Source: Ornithinibacillus contaminans
GTDB lineage: Bacteria; Bacillota; Bacilli; Bacillales; Amphibacillaceae
DNA length: 64,000 bases
Direction of reading: 5' to 3'
NCBI RefSeq assembly: GCF_001038425.2
Contig: NZ_LDPV02000009.1
Coordinates: 1-64,000 of the forward strand
Shown here: piece after piece, positions 39,639 through 48,386 of the stretch
How the letters are laid out: the number at the start of each line of letters is the position of its first letter
Numbering within the stretch: position 1 is the stretch's first letter
Translations under genes and position numbers: made by a program
The notes under the pieces: generated by a model
What the model saw: the letters and a program-made list of their open reading frames with translations, nothing else
What the model was told of the DNA's origin: nothing
Database searches by the model: none

Positions 39639-40928
39639 TTATGTATTATATTCTTTTAGAAAAGCTCGCACCTCTCCAATAAAGTGTAAGGATCCTGCAA
39701 CAAAATAGCAGTCCATATCGTCATGGTGCTGCAAGATAGCTGCAAGTGTCTTTCTCCAGTCTAACGATTCCTTCAGCTTTTCTGTGGATACCAACCTATT
39801 CAATTCCTCTGTATCCATCGCTCTTGGATGATCAAAGCTAGTTACCGTTATAGAATTAAAATAAGGCAACGCCAGTGCTAGCATCTTTTCTAATTCTTTA
39901 TCACGAAAGCCTGCGAAAATAAGATGTTTCCTCGAATTATCGTATACATCGACTACCGTTTTAACAAATGCTTCCATTCCATGCGGGTTGTGTGCCCCAT
40001 CTAAAATGATAGTAGGTGATTCATGTATTCTCTCAAACCTCCCGATTACTTGTGCAGTACGAATCCCAGCTAAAGCACGCTCCCAGCTGAATTGGAATCC
40101 ATTCATTTCCATTAAAGTCAGTGCCATCACAGCAGTTGAAGCATTTTCGACTTGGTGCCTTCCTTGCATTTTTATGGCTATCTCCATTGCTCTTTCATTA
40201 AAACGCCAACGAAACATCTGACCATCCATAGTAGTACGGACATCCTTCGCCTCATAATGCTCATTAAGCTGATAGACAATCGAGTCTTTCTCCTGTGCTT
40301 CTTGCATGATAACCGGCAAACAGACTGGATTTATATTTCCTACCACTGTCGGTACATTAGCTTTTACAATCCCCGCTTTTTGATATGCGATTTTCTCTAA
40401 TGTATCCCCTAAAAAATACGCGTGATCCATTGCAATATTTGTTATAATAGATAAAATAGGTTGGATACAATTAGTTGTATCTTCTCGACCACCCATGCCA
40501 GCTTCAATTAATGCAATATCAACTGTATCACGGAAATACATAAAAGCAATCACCGTTATTATTTCAAATTCGGTGGGATGCATGTGGTTTTCATCTAGCT
40601 GTGTAATAACCGGAATTAATTGATTAAACAAGGCTAAAAAAGCTTCCTCACTAATTGGTTCGTTATTCAGCCAAATATGGCCAGTTAATCCCGTTAAACT
40701 AGGAGAAGTAAAAACACCAACCCGCAAGTCATTTGCAATAAGAGCTTGTTTTAAAAAGGTAAGTGTGGAGCCTTTTCCATTCGTCCCAGCAATATGAATC
40801 GTTTTACATTTCGTTTCCGGATTATGTTGTGAAGCTAGTAATTGATTCATTCGCTCTAATCCAGGTTTTATCCCTAGATTGCTACGGCGTTTAAAATAAT
40901 CCTCTACTTGTTTGATACTTTGCAACAT
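39639..40928 (-). CDS. folC: Bifunctional folylpolyglutamate / dihydrofolate synthase
   Basis: FolC adds glutamate to dihydropteroate and to reduced folates. From ATG 40928 the protein has 429 residues; an alternative ATG lies five codons upstream, within the probable SD AGATGGTG. Mur-ligase-type motifs: ATP loop IAGTNGKGSTL (about 45-55), EAGMGGREDTTN, and AYQKAGIVKANVP with the carbamylated-Lys region. The C-terminal domain contains ILDGAHNPHGMEA. Confidence 0.95.
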   Translation of the reverse strand: MLQSIKQVEDYFKRRSNLGIKPGLERMNQLLASQHNPETKCKTIHIAGTNGKGSTLTFLKQALIANDLRVGVFTSPSLTGLTGHIWLNNEPISEEAFLALFNQLIPVITQLDENHMHPTEFEIITVIAFMYFRDTVDIALIEAGMGGREDTTNCIQPILSIITNIAMDHAYFLGDTLEKIAYQKAGIVKANVPTVVGNINPVCLPVIMQEAQEKDSIVYQLNEHYEAKDVRTTMDGQMFRWRFNERAMEIAIKMQGRHQVENASTAVMALTLMEMNGFQFSWERALAGIRTAQVIGRFERIHESPTIILDGAHNPHGMEAFVKTVVDVYDNSRKHLIFAGFRDKELEKMLALALPYFNSITVTSFDHPRAMDTEELNRLVSTEKLKESLDWRKTLAAILQHHDDMDCYFVAGSLHFIGEVRAFLKEYNT

Positions 40929-40946
40929 ATATATCATCACCATCTT

Positions 40947-40974
40947 TTAACAAACTATTAGAAATTAGTATAGC
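40947..40974 (+). promoter_or_regulatory. Possible promoter of the ATP-grasp gene pair
   Basis: TTAACA (40947-40952), a 16-nt spacer and TATAGC (40969-40974) lie about 24 nt upstream of the first TTG start, in the 69-bp gap divergent from folC. The -10 is imperfect. Confidence 0.35.
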
Positions 40975-40997
40975 ATATACAGAAAGGAAATCATCAA

Positions 40998-41906
40998 TTG
41001 GAGAAATACGGATGGATTATCTATAATGGCAATCTACCAGGAACAAAGTTTCTAGATTTTGCCTCAATGTTACAGGTAGCTGCTCAAGCGTTGGGCTCAC
41101 AAACAACCATTGTAAAAAACAATGACGTCCTAGCTAATTTTATCAATGGAGAATTGCGAGTGATTACCGATCACGTTCTACCTGACTATGTTGTGTTTAC
41201 AGATAAAGATATCTATTTAGCAAAGCAGTTAGAGCTATTAGGTATACCAGTTTTCAATACCGCACACGTCATTGAAACAAGCGATGACAAAATTGCAACC
41301 TATCAAGTGCTAGCCAAGCATCAGTTACCGATACCAGAAACAATTGTTTCACCTAAGGTATTTTATCATCGCGAGGAAAAAAAACTACCAGATCTGGATG
41401 CTATTATTGCTAGATTAGGGCTTCCAATGATTATAAAAGAAGCGTTTGGATCATTTGGCGAACAAGTTTACCTCGTATCCACTAAAGAAGAATTACTAGA
41501 AAAAGTAACAGCATTGTACGGGAAGCCTTTTATGTTCCAACAATTTATTGCTACAAGTGAAGGAAAAGATTTACGGCTACAGGTCGTTGGCGATCAGGTC
41601 GTTGCTGCGATGAAACGAACAGCAGCTAATGACTTTCGGGCAAATGTTACAGCCGGTGGTACAATGGAAGCCTATGAGCCAGCTGAACATGTAAAAAAAC
41701 TAGCCATTGCAGCAGCTAAAGCTATTGGTGCAGACTTCTGTGGCGTTGATTTATTGTTCGGCCCTGATGGTAGCTTTTTAATTTGTGAAATAAACTCGAA
41801 TGCGCATATTCGCAATCTATACGATTGTACAGGGGTCAACGCAGCGGACGCAATTATCAACCATATCTTAACAACACTTGCAAAGAGGGATTCTAATGAA
41901 ATATAG
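40998..41906 (+). CDS. RimK-like ATP-grasp ligase, first of a pair
   Basis: This 302-residue protein has the layout of RimK-type alpha-L-glutamate ligases: a pre-ATP-grasp domain (1-105, with LGIPVFNTAHVIETSDDK) and an ATP-grasp domain (about 108-295). Visible elements: ATP-binding Lys in MIIKEAFGSFGEQV (K147), GKDLRLQVVGDQVVAAMKR (189-207), the substrate loop DFRANVTAGG (212-221), and the metal ligands D251 (GVDLLFG) and E264/N266 (EINSN). All expected catalytic residues are present. The start is TTG after AAAGGA. It is predicted to form an amide or peptide bond at the expense of ATP; the substrates are unknown. It overlaps the next gene by 11 nt. Confidence 0.85.
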   Translation: MEKYGWIIYNGNLPGTKFLDFASMLQVAAQALGSQTTIVKNNDVLANFINGELRVITDHVLPDYVVFTDKDIYLAKQLELLGIPVFNTAHVIETSDDKIATYQVLAKHQLPIPETIVSPKVFYHREEKKLPDLDAIIARLGLPMIIKEAFGSFGEQVYLVSTKEELLEKVTALYGKPFMFQQFIATSEGKDLRLQVVGDQVVAAMKRTAANDFRANVTAGGTMEAYEPAEHVKKLAIAAAKAIGADFCGVDLLFGPDGSFLICEINSNAHIRNLYDCTGVNAADAIINHILTTLAKRDSNEI

Positions 41907-42762
41907 TGGTTGGTTAATATATAGTAAGCGTGATGCACATGAGAACCAAGCCTACATAAGCTGGTTTATAGAGGAAGCAGCTAAACAAGCTATTCAATTA
42001 ACATTAATTCTCCGTGAACAGCTTCATGTGGGAATTATTCACCACAAACACAGCTTGTTATACGAGCAGAAACTGACAAAGCTGCCTGATTTTGCCGTTA
42101 TTCGTACCATTGAGCCATTACTAAGCTACCAGCTTGAGCAATTAGGTATCAACGTATTTAACAATTCAAGCGTAGCGGAAATCTGTAATCATAAAGGAAG
42201 AACTTATTTTGAAGTAGCCAAACTTGGAATTCCAATGGTAGATACGCTTTTTATAAAGCAGGAGAACTTACCAAGCACAATCCCAATACCTCTCCCATTC
42301 GTAATCAAAGAAGTAGCTGGTAGAGGTGGGAAGCAAGTCTACTATGTCGAGTGTGTAGAACAGTGGGATGCTTTCATAAAACAGCCTACGCCAGGTGAAT
42401 ATGTCATACAGTCAACCGATGTACAGTTAGGAAAGGATTTACGTGTTTTCGTAGTCGGAAACAGAATTGTTGGAGCGGTTTTACGTGAAAGTAATCAAGA
42501 CTTTCGTGCAAATTATACATTAGGTGGTTCTGCTAAGCTGTATGAGTTGAGTCATGAGGAACAACAGCTCATCCATAAAATAATTCAGCATTTTGATTTT
42601 GGCATGGTTGGAATCGACTTTTTAATTGGACATGAAGGTCAGCTACTATTTAATGAAATTGAAGATGTTGTTGGATCAAGAACACTAAGTGCTGTTAGTA
42701 ATGTAAATATTTTAGCAGACTATATAACCCATATTGTTGAAAAGCTAGAAAGGGATTCATGA
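41896..42762 (+). CDS. RimK-like ATP-grasp protein, second of the pair, altered metal site
   Basis: A 288-residue paralogue of the preceding gene. The start is ATG 41896 after AGAGGGA, inside the end of the first gene, so translation is coupled. Shared elements: K138 in FVIKEVAGRGGKQV, GKDLRVFVVGNRIVGAVLR (179-197), DFRANYTLGG (202-211), and D241 (GIDFLIG). The terminal metal motif reads NEIEDVVGS (E254, E256), where the first protein and RimK have E-x-N: the Asn ligand is replaced by Glu. The two proteins may act as a heteromer or on successive substrates. Substrates are unknown. Confidence 0.83.
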   Translation: MKYSGWLIYSKRDAHENQAYISWFIEEAAKQAIQLTLILREQLHVGIIHHKHSLLYEQKLTKLPDFAVIRTIEPLLSYQLEQLGINVFNNSSVAEICNHKGRTYFEVAKLGIPMVDTLFIKQENLPSTIPIPLPFVIKEVAGRGGKQVYYVECVEQWDAFIKQPTPGEYVIQSTDVQLGKDLRVFVVGNRIVGAVLRESNQDFRANYTLGGSAKLYELSHEEQQLIHKIIQHFDFGMVGIDFLIGHEGQLLFNEIEDVVGSRTLSAVSNVNILADYITHIVEKLERDS

Positions 42763-42785
42763 GTTTTATTTACCTCATGAATCCC
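42752..42785. terminator. Terminator between the ATP-grasp pair and valS
   Basis: GGGATTCATGAG (42752-42763) pairs with CTCATGAATCCC (42774-42785) around a 10-nt loop. The stem includes the stop codon of the second ATP-grasp gene and lies between convergent genes. Confidence 0.75.
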
Positions 42786-42795
42786 CTATTTATTA

Positions 42796-45441
42796 CTAGC
42801 CTTTTAACTCTTCTAAACGTGCCTTAACCTTAGCCTGCTTATCCAAGTAGTCTTTCTGCTTACTCTTTTCTTCTTCTACTACTGCTTCAGGAGCTTTTGC
42901 GATAAAGCCTTGATTCGAAAGTTTCTTCTCAACGCGTTCTACTTCGTTCGTCCATTTATCAAGTTCTTTTTCCAAACGAGCGATTTCTTTATCAAAATCA
43001 ATTAGCCCTTCTAATGGTAAGAAGATTTCCGCACCAGTAACCACAGCGGTCATCGCCTTCTCCGGCGCAGTGAGATTTGTTGCAATTACTAATTCGCTTG
43101 GGTTACAGAACCGTTCGATATAACCGCGATTCGCTTCAAGCTCCTTGGCAATTGTTTCATCGCTTGCTTGAATTAATAAGCTAACCTGCTTCGACATTGG
43201 TGTGTCCACCTCCGCACGAATGTTACGAACAGCTTTGATGATTGAAACAAGACGTTTCATCTCCTCCGCTGCTTGTTCATCGTGGAAGTCCGTACGTACC
43301 GATGGCCACGCTGCAACTGTGATGGACTCCCCTTGATGTGGTAGCTTTTGCCAAATCTCTTCGGTGATGAATGGCATGTACGGATGCAATAAGCGCATCG
43401 TCTGATCAAGTACATAAGCTAACACAGAACGAGTTGTTTTCTTCGCTGCATCATCTTCCCCATATAACGGAAGCTTAGCCATCTCAATATACCAGTCACA
43501 TAGTTCATCCCAGATGAAATTGTGTAGGTGGCGACCCGCCTCACCAAACTCATATTTCGTTGTATTTCTCGTTACTTGCTCAATCGTTTCATTTAATCTT
43601 GTTAATATCCACTTATCGGCTAATGAAAGCTCGCCAGTTAGATCAATATCTTCATAAGTGAATCCTTCCATATTCATAAGCGAAAAGCGTGATGCATTCC
43701 ATATTTTATTAGCGAAGTTCCAAGTTGATTCTACCTTTTCCCAGTAGAAACGCATATCCTGACCTGGTGATGAACCAGTTAACAAGAAATAACGCAGGGA
43801 ATCGGCACCATACTTATCAATTACATCCATTGGATCGACACCATTACCAAGTGACTTACTAAATTTACGGCCTTGTTCATCACGAATTAAGCCATGTAGT
43901 AAAACATCCTTGAACGGGCGCTGTCCGGTAAACTCCTTGGATTGGAAAATCATTCGAGCAACCCAGAAGAAAATAATATCATAACCCGTTATTAATACAT
44001 CCGTTGGGAAATAACGTTTCAGATCTTCTGATTCTTCATTCGGCCAACCTAAAGTTGAAAATGGCCATAGTGCACTAGAAAACCAAGTATCCAGTACATC
44101 TTCATCCTGCTCCCAGTTCTCGATGTCGCTTGGAGCTTCTTTTCCTACATAGAGTTCATTTGTTTCTTTATGATACCATGCAGGAATTCGGTGACCCCAC
44201 CATAGCTGACGACTTATACACCAATCGCGAATGTTTTCCATCCAATTGAAGTATGTTTGTTCGAATCGCTTCGGAACGAAATTAATGCGCTCGTCAGTAT
44301 GTTGCATGGCTAATGCCTCATCAGCCAATGGTTGCATTTTTACAAACCATTGTGTTGATAAATACGGTTCAACAACTGCACCGCTACGCTCCGAGTGGCC
44401 AACTTGATGTACATGCTCTTCGATTTTGAATAATACACCCATATCTTGAAGGTCGTTTACGATTTGCTTACGGCATTCAAAGCGATCCATGCCTTCATAT
44501 TTCCCAGCATTATCATTCATCGTACCATCTTCGTTCATAACGAGAATACGCGCTAAGTTATGGCGATTTCCAATTTCAAAATCATTAGGGTCATGTGCCG
44601 GCGTAATCTTTACAGCTCCAGATCCGAACTCACGGTCAACATAATCATCAGCGACAATCGGAATTTCACGACCTGTGATTGGTAATACAACTGTCTTCCC
44701 AACTAAATGGCCATAGCGCTCATCTTTCGGATGTACCGCAACAGCAGTATCACCAAGCATCGTCTCTGGACGAGTTGTCGCAATTTCGATTGTTTCATCA
44801 CTGTCTTTTATCGGATATTTCATATGATAAAAGTTCCCACTTACTTCCTTATAAATAACTTCAATATCCGATAATGCTGTTTTTGTCTGTGGATCCCAGT
44901 TAATGATGTATTCGCCACGATAAATAAGTCCTTTTTCATATAACGAAACAAACACTTCTTTAACTGCATCCGAAAGTCCTTCGTCCAACGTAAAGCGCTC
45001 GCGAGAATAGTCTAGGCCTAACCCTAATTTCTCCCACTGTGAACGAATGAAGTCAGCATATTCTTCCTTCCAATCCCATGATTTTTCAAGGAATTTTTCT
45101 CGACCTAATTCATAACGGTTCGTACCTTCTTCTTTTAACCGTGCTTCAACCTTTGCTTGCGTTGCAATGCCGGCATGGTCCATTCCAGGTAACCATAATA
45201 CGTCATAGCCCTGCATTCGCTTCATACGAGAAATCGTATCCTGCATTGTCGTATCCCATGCATGACCAAGATGTAGTCTTCCAGTTACATTTGGTGGTGG
45301 GATAACAATTGAGAATGGCTCCTTTTCTGGATCTCCTGTGGCTTCAAAATATTTACCGTCTAACCAAAACTTATAGCGATCCTTCTCTACTGCCTGGGGA
45401 TCATACTTTGGTGGTAATGTAGTAGTATCTTTTTCCTGCAT
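42796..45441 (-). CDS. valS: Valyl-tRNA synthetase
   Basis: This class I synthetase charges tRNA-Val and edits threonine. The 881-residue length matches Bacillus ValS. Signatures: HIGH region [15 protein letters not shown] (about 48-62), editing domain with [17 protein letters not shown] (about 223-239), KMSKS-type loop [17 protein letters not shown] (about 525-541), anticodon-binding domain, and the C-terminal coiled-coil arm (about 815-881, [16 protein letters not shown]). A T-box leader precedes it. In B. subtilis valS is followed by folC; here the ATP-grasp pair intervenes. Confidence 0.98.
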   Translation of the reverse strand: MQEKDTTTLPPKYDPQAVEKDRYKFWLDGKYFEATGDPEKEPFSIVIPPPNVTGRLHLGHAWDTTMQDTISRMKRMQGYDVLWLPGMDHAGIATQAKVEARLKEEGTNRYELGREKFLEKSWDWKEEYADFIRSQWEKLGLGLDYSRERFTLDEGLSDAVKEVFVSLYEKGLIYRGEYIINWDPQTKTALSDIEVIYKEVSGNFYHMKYPIKDSDETIEIATTRPETMLGDTAVAVHPKDERYGHLVGKTVVLPITGREIPIVADDYVDREFGSGAVKITPAHDPNDFEIGNRHNLARILVMNEDGTMNDNAGKYEGMDRFECRKQIVNDLQDMGVLFKIEEHVHQVGHSERSGAVVEPYLSTQWFVKMQPLADEALAMQHTDERINFVPKRFEQTYFNWMENIRDWCISRQLWWGHRIPAWYHKETNELYVGKEAPSDIENWEQDEDVLDTWFSSALWPFSTLGWPNEESEDLKRYFPTDVLITGYDIIFFWVARMIFQSKEFTGQRPFKDVLLHGLIRDEQGRKFSKSLGNGVDPMDVIDKYGADSLRYFLLTGSSPGQDMRFYWEKVESTWNFANKIWNASRFSLMNMEGFTYEDIDLTGELSLADKWILTRLNETIEQVTRNTTKYEFGEAGRHLHNFIWDELCDWYIEMAKLPLYGEDDAAKKTTRSVLAYVLDQTMRLLHPYMPFITEEIWQKLPHQGESITVAAWPSVRTDFHDEQAAEEMKRLVSIIKAVRNIRAEVDTPMSKQVSLLIQASDETIAKELEANRGYIERFCNPSELVIATNLTAPEKAMTAVVTGAEIFLPLEGLIDFDKEIARLEKELDKWTNEVERVEKKLSNQGFIAKAPEAVVEEEKSKQKDYLDKQAKVKARLEELKG

Positions 45442-45463
45442 ACGATCAACCTCCTCTAAAATA

Positions 45464-45737
45464 TAAAAAAAGCCCTCTTCATCCTAAATAAAGGACGAAA
45501 AGGGCATTATTTCCGTGGTACCACCTTTGTTTACAAATATAAAAAAATATTTGTACACTCATTGCTTGATAACGGCTGTAAACCGGCAAACTCCTACTAA
45601 TCGTTCAGAGCTACTGCATTAAGGGCGACCTTCCAAAACGCTCACCTAGAAAACTCTCACCAACCGTTTCCCTCTCTTGTTAGGCAACTATTCTGTACTC
45701 TTCCCTATCACTTGCTTCTTAGTATTTAGTTTATTAT
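45464..45737 (-). promoter_or_regulatory. T-box leader of valS
   Basis: The minus strand has the antiterminator motif AGGTGGTACCACGG (45513-45526), then a terminator formed by ATGCCCTTTTCGTCC pairing with GGATGAAGAGGGC and ending in a run of eight T (45464-45471). A GTA (Val) triplet followed by G at 45612-45614, on the 3' side of Stem I, is a good candidate for the specifier. AGAGAG-type sequence on the 5' side is present. Confidence 0.93.
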
Positions 45738-45743
45738 TTTTAT

Positions 45744-45772
45744 ATTTTAGCCAATTTCCTTTATAAAAGCAA
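45744..45772 (-). promoter_or_regulatory. Sigma-A promoter of valS
   Basis: Minus strand: -35 TTGCTT (45767-45772), 17-nt spacer, -10 TAAAAT (45744-45749), placing the start near 45737 at the head of the T-box leader. Confidence 0.7.
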
Positions 45773-45867
45773 CTATTAATTGAATCATTGCACAAAACAC
45801 CTAGTCTTATACATATAGTATTAGAAACATACGAATGCGTGATAAAAATAGATTAGAGGTGATCATT

Positions 45868-46056
45868 ATGGCACGGTATTATCGCTATCGTTTACCACCA
45901 TGGGCGAGGAAATGCTTATATATTGCCGAATCCGTTACATTACCACTCTTGATTTTCCAATTAATACGTACGATTATTTTTCCGACTACATTTGATGTAT
46001 TACTAACATTATGCTTTGCTTTTCTGTTTATTTCATTTTATCTTAAATGGATTTAG
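45868..46056 (+). CDS. Small membrane protein, unrecognised
   Basis: A 62-residue protein starts at ATG 45868 after AGAGGTGATC. It begins MARYYRYRLPPWARK, a basic, aromatic segment, and then has two hydrophobic helices (about 18-37 and 40-58) separated by FPTT. I do not recognise the family. It stands alone on the plus strand between the valS T-box promoter and ysxE, and its stop codon overlaps that of ysxE by 3 nt in a convergent arrangement, with no terminator visible. The good SD and positive-inside topology argue for a real gene. Confidence 0.65.
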   Translation: MARYYRYRLPPWARKCLYIAESVTLPLLIFQLIRTIIFPTTFDVLLTLCFAFLFISFYLKWI

Positions 46057-47066
46057 CGTTCGCTTTCACTTTCATCAAATGAAACGAATTCAAATTCAGA
46101 TTCCACATACTGAGAAAAACGTATACCAAATAAAAGCTTACGATGCTCTCGTTGGACATCGATTACATGCTCCATTCGATTAGTGTCCCGTTGCTCGGTA
46201 TTCATAATCGAATGAATGTACACTGACGGATCTAATAAATAGATAGCAAGTAAATTAAGCTCATGGTTCCCAAGCTTATTCTCTTCTAAATAAAACTTAA
46301 ATTTTTCAATTAAAACTTCTGTAGGGGTATCATACCAAGCTGCACTATCCCTAAGGAAACACGACAAATCAACGATCGGATGTTGAAAAATAGCATTTTC
46401 CCAATTAATAACATATGTTTGATCATGTTGCAGTACATGCTCACGTGTTAAATTACCGTGACAAAGGGACACTCTCCAATCATTTGTTTCCGTTAACTGC
46501 TCCAAATAGCTTTCCAAGCGTTGATCAAGCAAATAAAATACTTGAACCAAATCGCGATATTGCGTACAAACTAACAACTCTACCGGTTCCATATAATGCT
46601 TCTGTTCATAGCGCTCTACCTGTCGCAGTAAATTTTTTCGCGTATCACCCATCCGTTGTTTGTACACAAGAAAATTTTCTCGTATTTGTTCATGATTCTC
46701 CGTTGAAATGCGCTGTGGTTGTTTCGTTTTTGCGTGTACGTAACCTAAGCTTTGAAAAAACGTTTCATACGAAAAGGAGCGGTTATCTGATTCAATCCAA
46801 GGTGTTACATAATAGTAATCACCACCCTCTTCAGTAAAAAGCTGCCCCTTTTGATTTAAATATACAGGAAGAATTGGCAATAGATTTAGTGCTTGTGCTG
46901 TTCGATAAGTCGATAACCATTTCGTTATCGTTTTTTCAGTTAGCCCACTTTTCTTTACGGAATATAGTTGTTTATTGCCTTTAACACGATACAATTGTTC
47001 GGTAACTCGATTAATTTCAGCTGGGAAAATATGATAGGCTTCCAAGACTTTTCGGAGATTTTCCAT
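46053..47066 (-). CDS. ysxE: Spore coat protein YsxE
   Basis: A 337-residue protein with the aminoglycoside-phosphotransferase fold. The equivalent of the catalytic loop reads LCHGNLTREHVL (His and Asn kept, the catalytic Asp after GN replaced by Leu) and the metal motif is VINWENAIF (Asp replaced by Glu or Asn). It may therefore be a pseudo-enzyme, like other coat-associated members of this group. B. subtilis ysxE lies immediately downstream of spoVID, as here. Confidence 0.85.
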   Translation of the reverse strand: MENLRKVLEAYHIFPAEINRVTEQLYRVKGNKQLYSVKKSGLTEKTITKWLSTYRTAQALNLLPILPVYLNQKGQLFTEEGGDYYYVTPWIESDNRSFSYETFFQSLGYVHAKTKQPQRISTENHEQIRENFLVYKQRMGDTRKNLLRQVERYEQKHYMEPVELLVCTQYRDLVQVFYLLDQRLESYLEQLTETNDWRVSLCHGNLTREHVLQHDQTYVINWENAIFQHPIVDLSCFLRDSAAWYDTPTEVLIEKFKFYLEENKLGNHELNLLAIYLLDPSVYIHSIMNTEQRDTNRMEHVIDVQREHRKLLFGIRFSQYVESEFEFVSFDESESER

Positions 47067-47102
47067 TTACGTTCACCACCAGAATATGGATTGCAATAAT
47101 AT

Positions 47103-47127
47103 ACCCCTTGGCAAAGTGACAAGGGGT
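47103..47127 (-). terminator. Hairpin in the spoVID-ysxE gap
   Basis: ACCCCTTG (47103-47110) pairs with CAAGGGGT (47120-47127). The minus-strand tail is not T-rich, so it may be an RNA-processing or stabilising hairpin and not a terminator. Confidence 0.4.
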
Positions 47128-47156
47128 TCAAAACTTCTTTTATTCGCAGGTCGTCA

Positions 47157-47187
47157 CTAGCTACTACATTAAATTACTAATAGCTAG
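47157..47187 (-). other. Inverted repeat downstream of spoVID
   Basis: CTAGCTA (47157-47163) and TAGCTAG (47181-47187) form a 7-bp stem with a 17-nt AT-rich loop, 20 nt past the spoVID stop. Confidence 0.4.
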
Positions 47188-47206
47188 CAAATGCGAGGTG
47201 CTACGA

Positions 47207-48205
47207 TTACTTTTTTACAGGAATGTAGAGTAATTGTCCTTTTGTAAGATCATCATCCTCTAATTGATTTTGGTTGCGAATTTGTAATGTTGAGGTTTCA
47301 TATTGTTCTGCCAATGTTTCAAGCGTATCTCTTTCTTGCACAATACGAACCTTAAGCTTGGTGTATTGCTCCTCCCCACCTTGAAAGATATCCGCTAAAT
47401 ACGTTAAATCTGCATCTTCTTTCCTATCCTTACTTTCCGATAGACTAAAATCTTCATCGTCTTCAACGAAGCTAGATGACTCAAAATTTTCTTCTTCGAC
47501 TAATTCCTCTACTGCTGGTTCTTTAGGCTTTTTGAAAAATGCATCGAAGGTCTGTGATTGCTGCATGAATTTCCAGCGTTCACTTTCCGTCTCTTCCACC
47601 TGCTCTTCTACCGGAAAGCTTGGCAGTGCTGCTTCAGGCTCCTCTATATAGGGAGAAGATTCTTCACTATTTTTTACTTCAAATTCAAATGAATCGTCTG
47701 AACCTCTGGTAAACGCCTCTTGCTGCTCGCTAGTTACGGATCCTGATTCCGCTTGATCCTCCACCTGATTATTAATCCCATAAATTTCAATCGTAGAACG
47801 TAAATACAAGTGATTAGACTCTGGTAGTTCATAATCAAATTCAGAAATCGAAACTGTTACCTCATCTACATCATTCACACGATAGGATGGTACGGTTATT
47901 TCGACAGGAAAGCGATGCATAAATTCTGCCCCGCCATATTGTGTATCCGTGACCCGTTCCATATACCGCTTTGACTCATAGCCATCTACATAAGAATTAT
48001 CAGCCTCTAGATCGCCTAGTGTTTGTGCCTTTTGATACGAGCCTTGTAATTCCACTACACCTCTTATGGATATATAATCGTTAAATTCTTGGATTGAAAT
48101 CTCTGGATCAAGCGAGATTCCCATAATCTCTGCGACTTCTTGCCCTTTCTCAAAATAAAGTGACTCATTTAAATCGAAACGAAATACAGATTGTTCGTTT
48201 GACAA
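47207..48205 (-). CDS. spoVID: Stage VI sporulation protein D
   Basis: SpoVID drives encasement of the spore by coat layers and binds SafA and SpoIVA. The start is TTG 48205 after GGGAGGAAG, giving 332 residues beginning with SNEQSVFRFDLNESLYFEKG, which aligns with the known N-terminus. Structure: N-terminal conserved beta-rich domain (about 1-165), a long acidic linker rich in E and S (about 165-280), and a C-terminal LysM domain (about 284-330, VQERDTLETLAEQYETSTLQ). It is shorter than B. subtilis SpoVID, mainly in the acidic linker. Confidence 0.9.
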   Translation of the reverse strand: MSNEQSVFRFDLNESLYFEKGQEVAEIMGISLDPEISIQEFNDYISIRGVVELQGSYQKAQTLGDLEADNSYVDGYESKRYMERVTDTQYGGAEFMHRFPVEITVPSYRVNDVDEVTVSISEFDYELPESNHLYLRSTIEIYGINNQVEDQAESGSVTSEQQEAFTRGSDDSFEFEVKNSEESSPYIEEPEAALPSFPVEEQVEETESERWKFMQQSQTFDAFFKKPKEPAVEELVEEENFESSSFVEDDEDFSLSESKDRKEDADLTYLADIFQGGEEQYTKLKVRIVQERDTLETLAEQYETSTLQIRNQNQLEDDDLTKGQLLYIPVKK

Positions 48206-48346
48206 GTAGCTTCCTCCCTTCAACACATACATACCATATGCTCTTATCTCTTAATTATCTATATGAGCTATCGAAGAAGGATATGCTTCCAGGAGGAAAA
48301 CTACCACCGAGAAATTTCAAGTGAATAGCCAGTTTTAGTCTTTAAC

Positions 48347-48381
48347 AAAAGCAAAAGGCTACTCCAAAACGGAATAGCCTT
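48347..48381 (-). terminator. Terminator of the hem operon
   Basis: AAGGCTA (48355-48361) pairs with TAGCCTT (48375-48381), extended by TCC/GGA with one mismatch, then a T-rich tail on the minus strand. It lies just after the hemL stop. Confidence 0.82.
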
Positions 48382-48386
48382 CTTTA

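Noticed and set aside
46053-47066. Active aminoglycoside resistance kinase
   Set aside because: The catalytic Asp and metal-binding Asp are replaced, and the position downstream of spoVID marks it as the coat protein YsxE.
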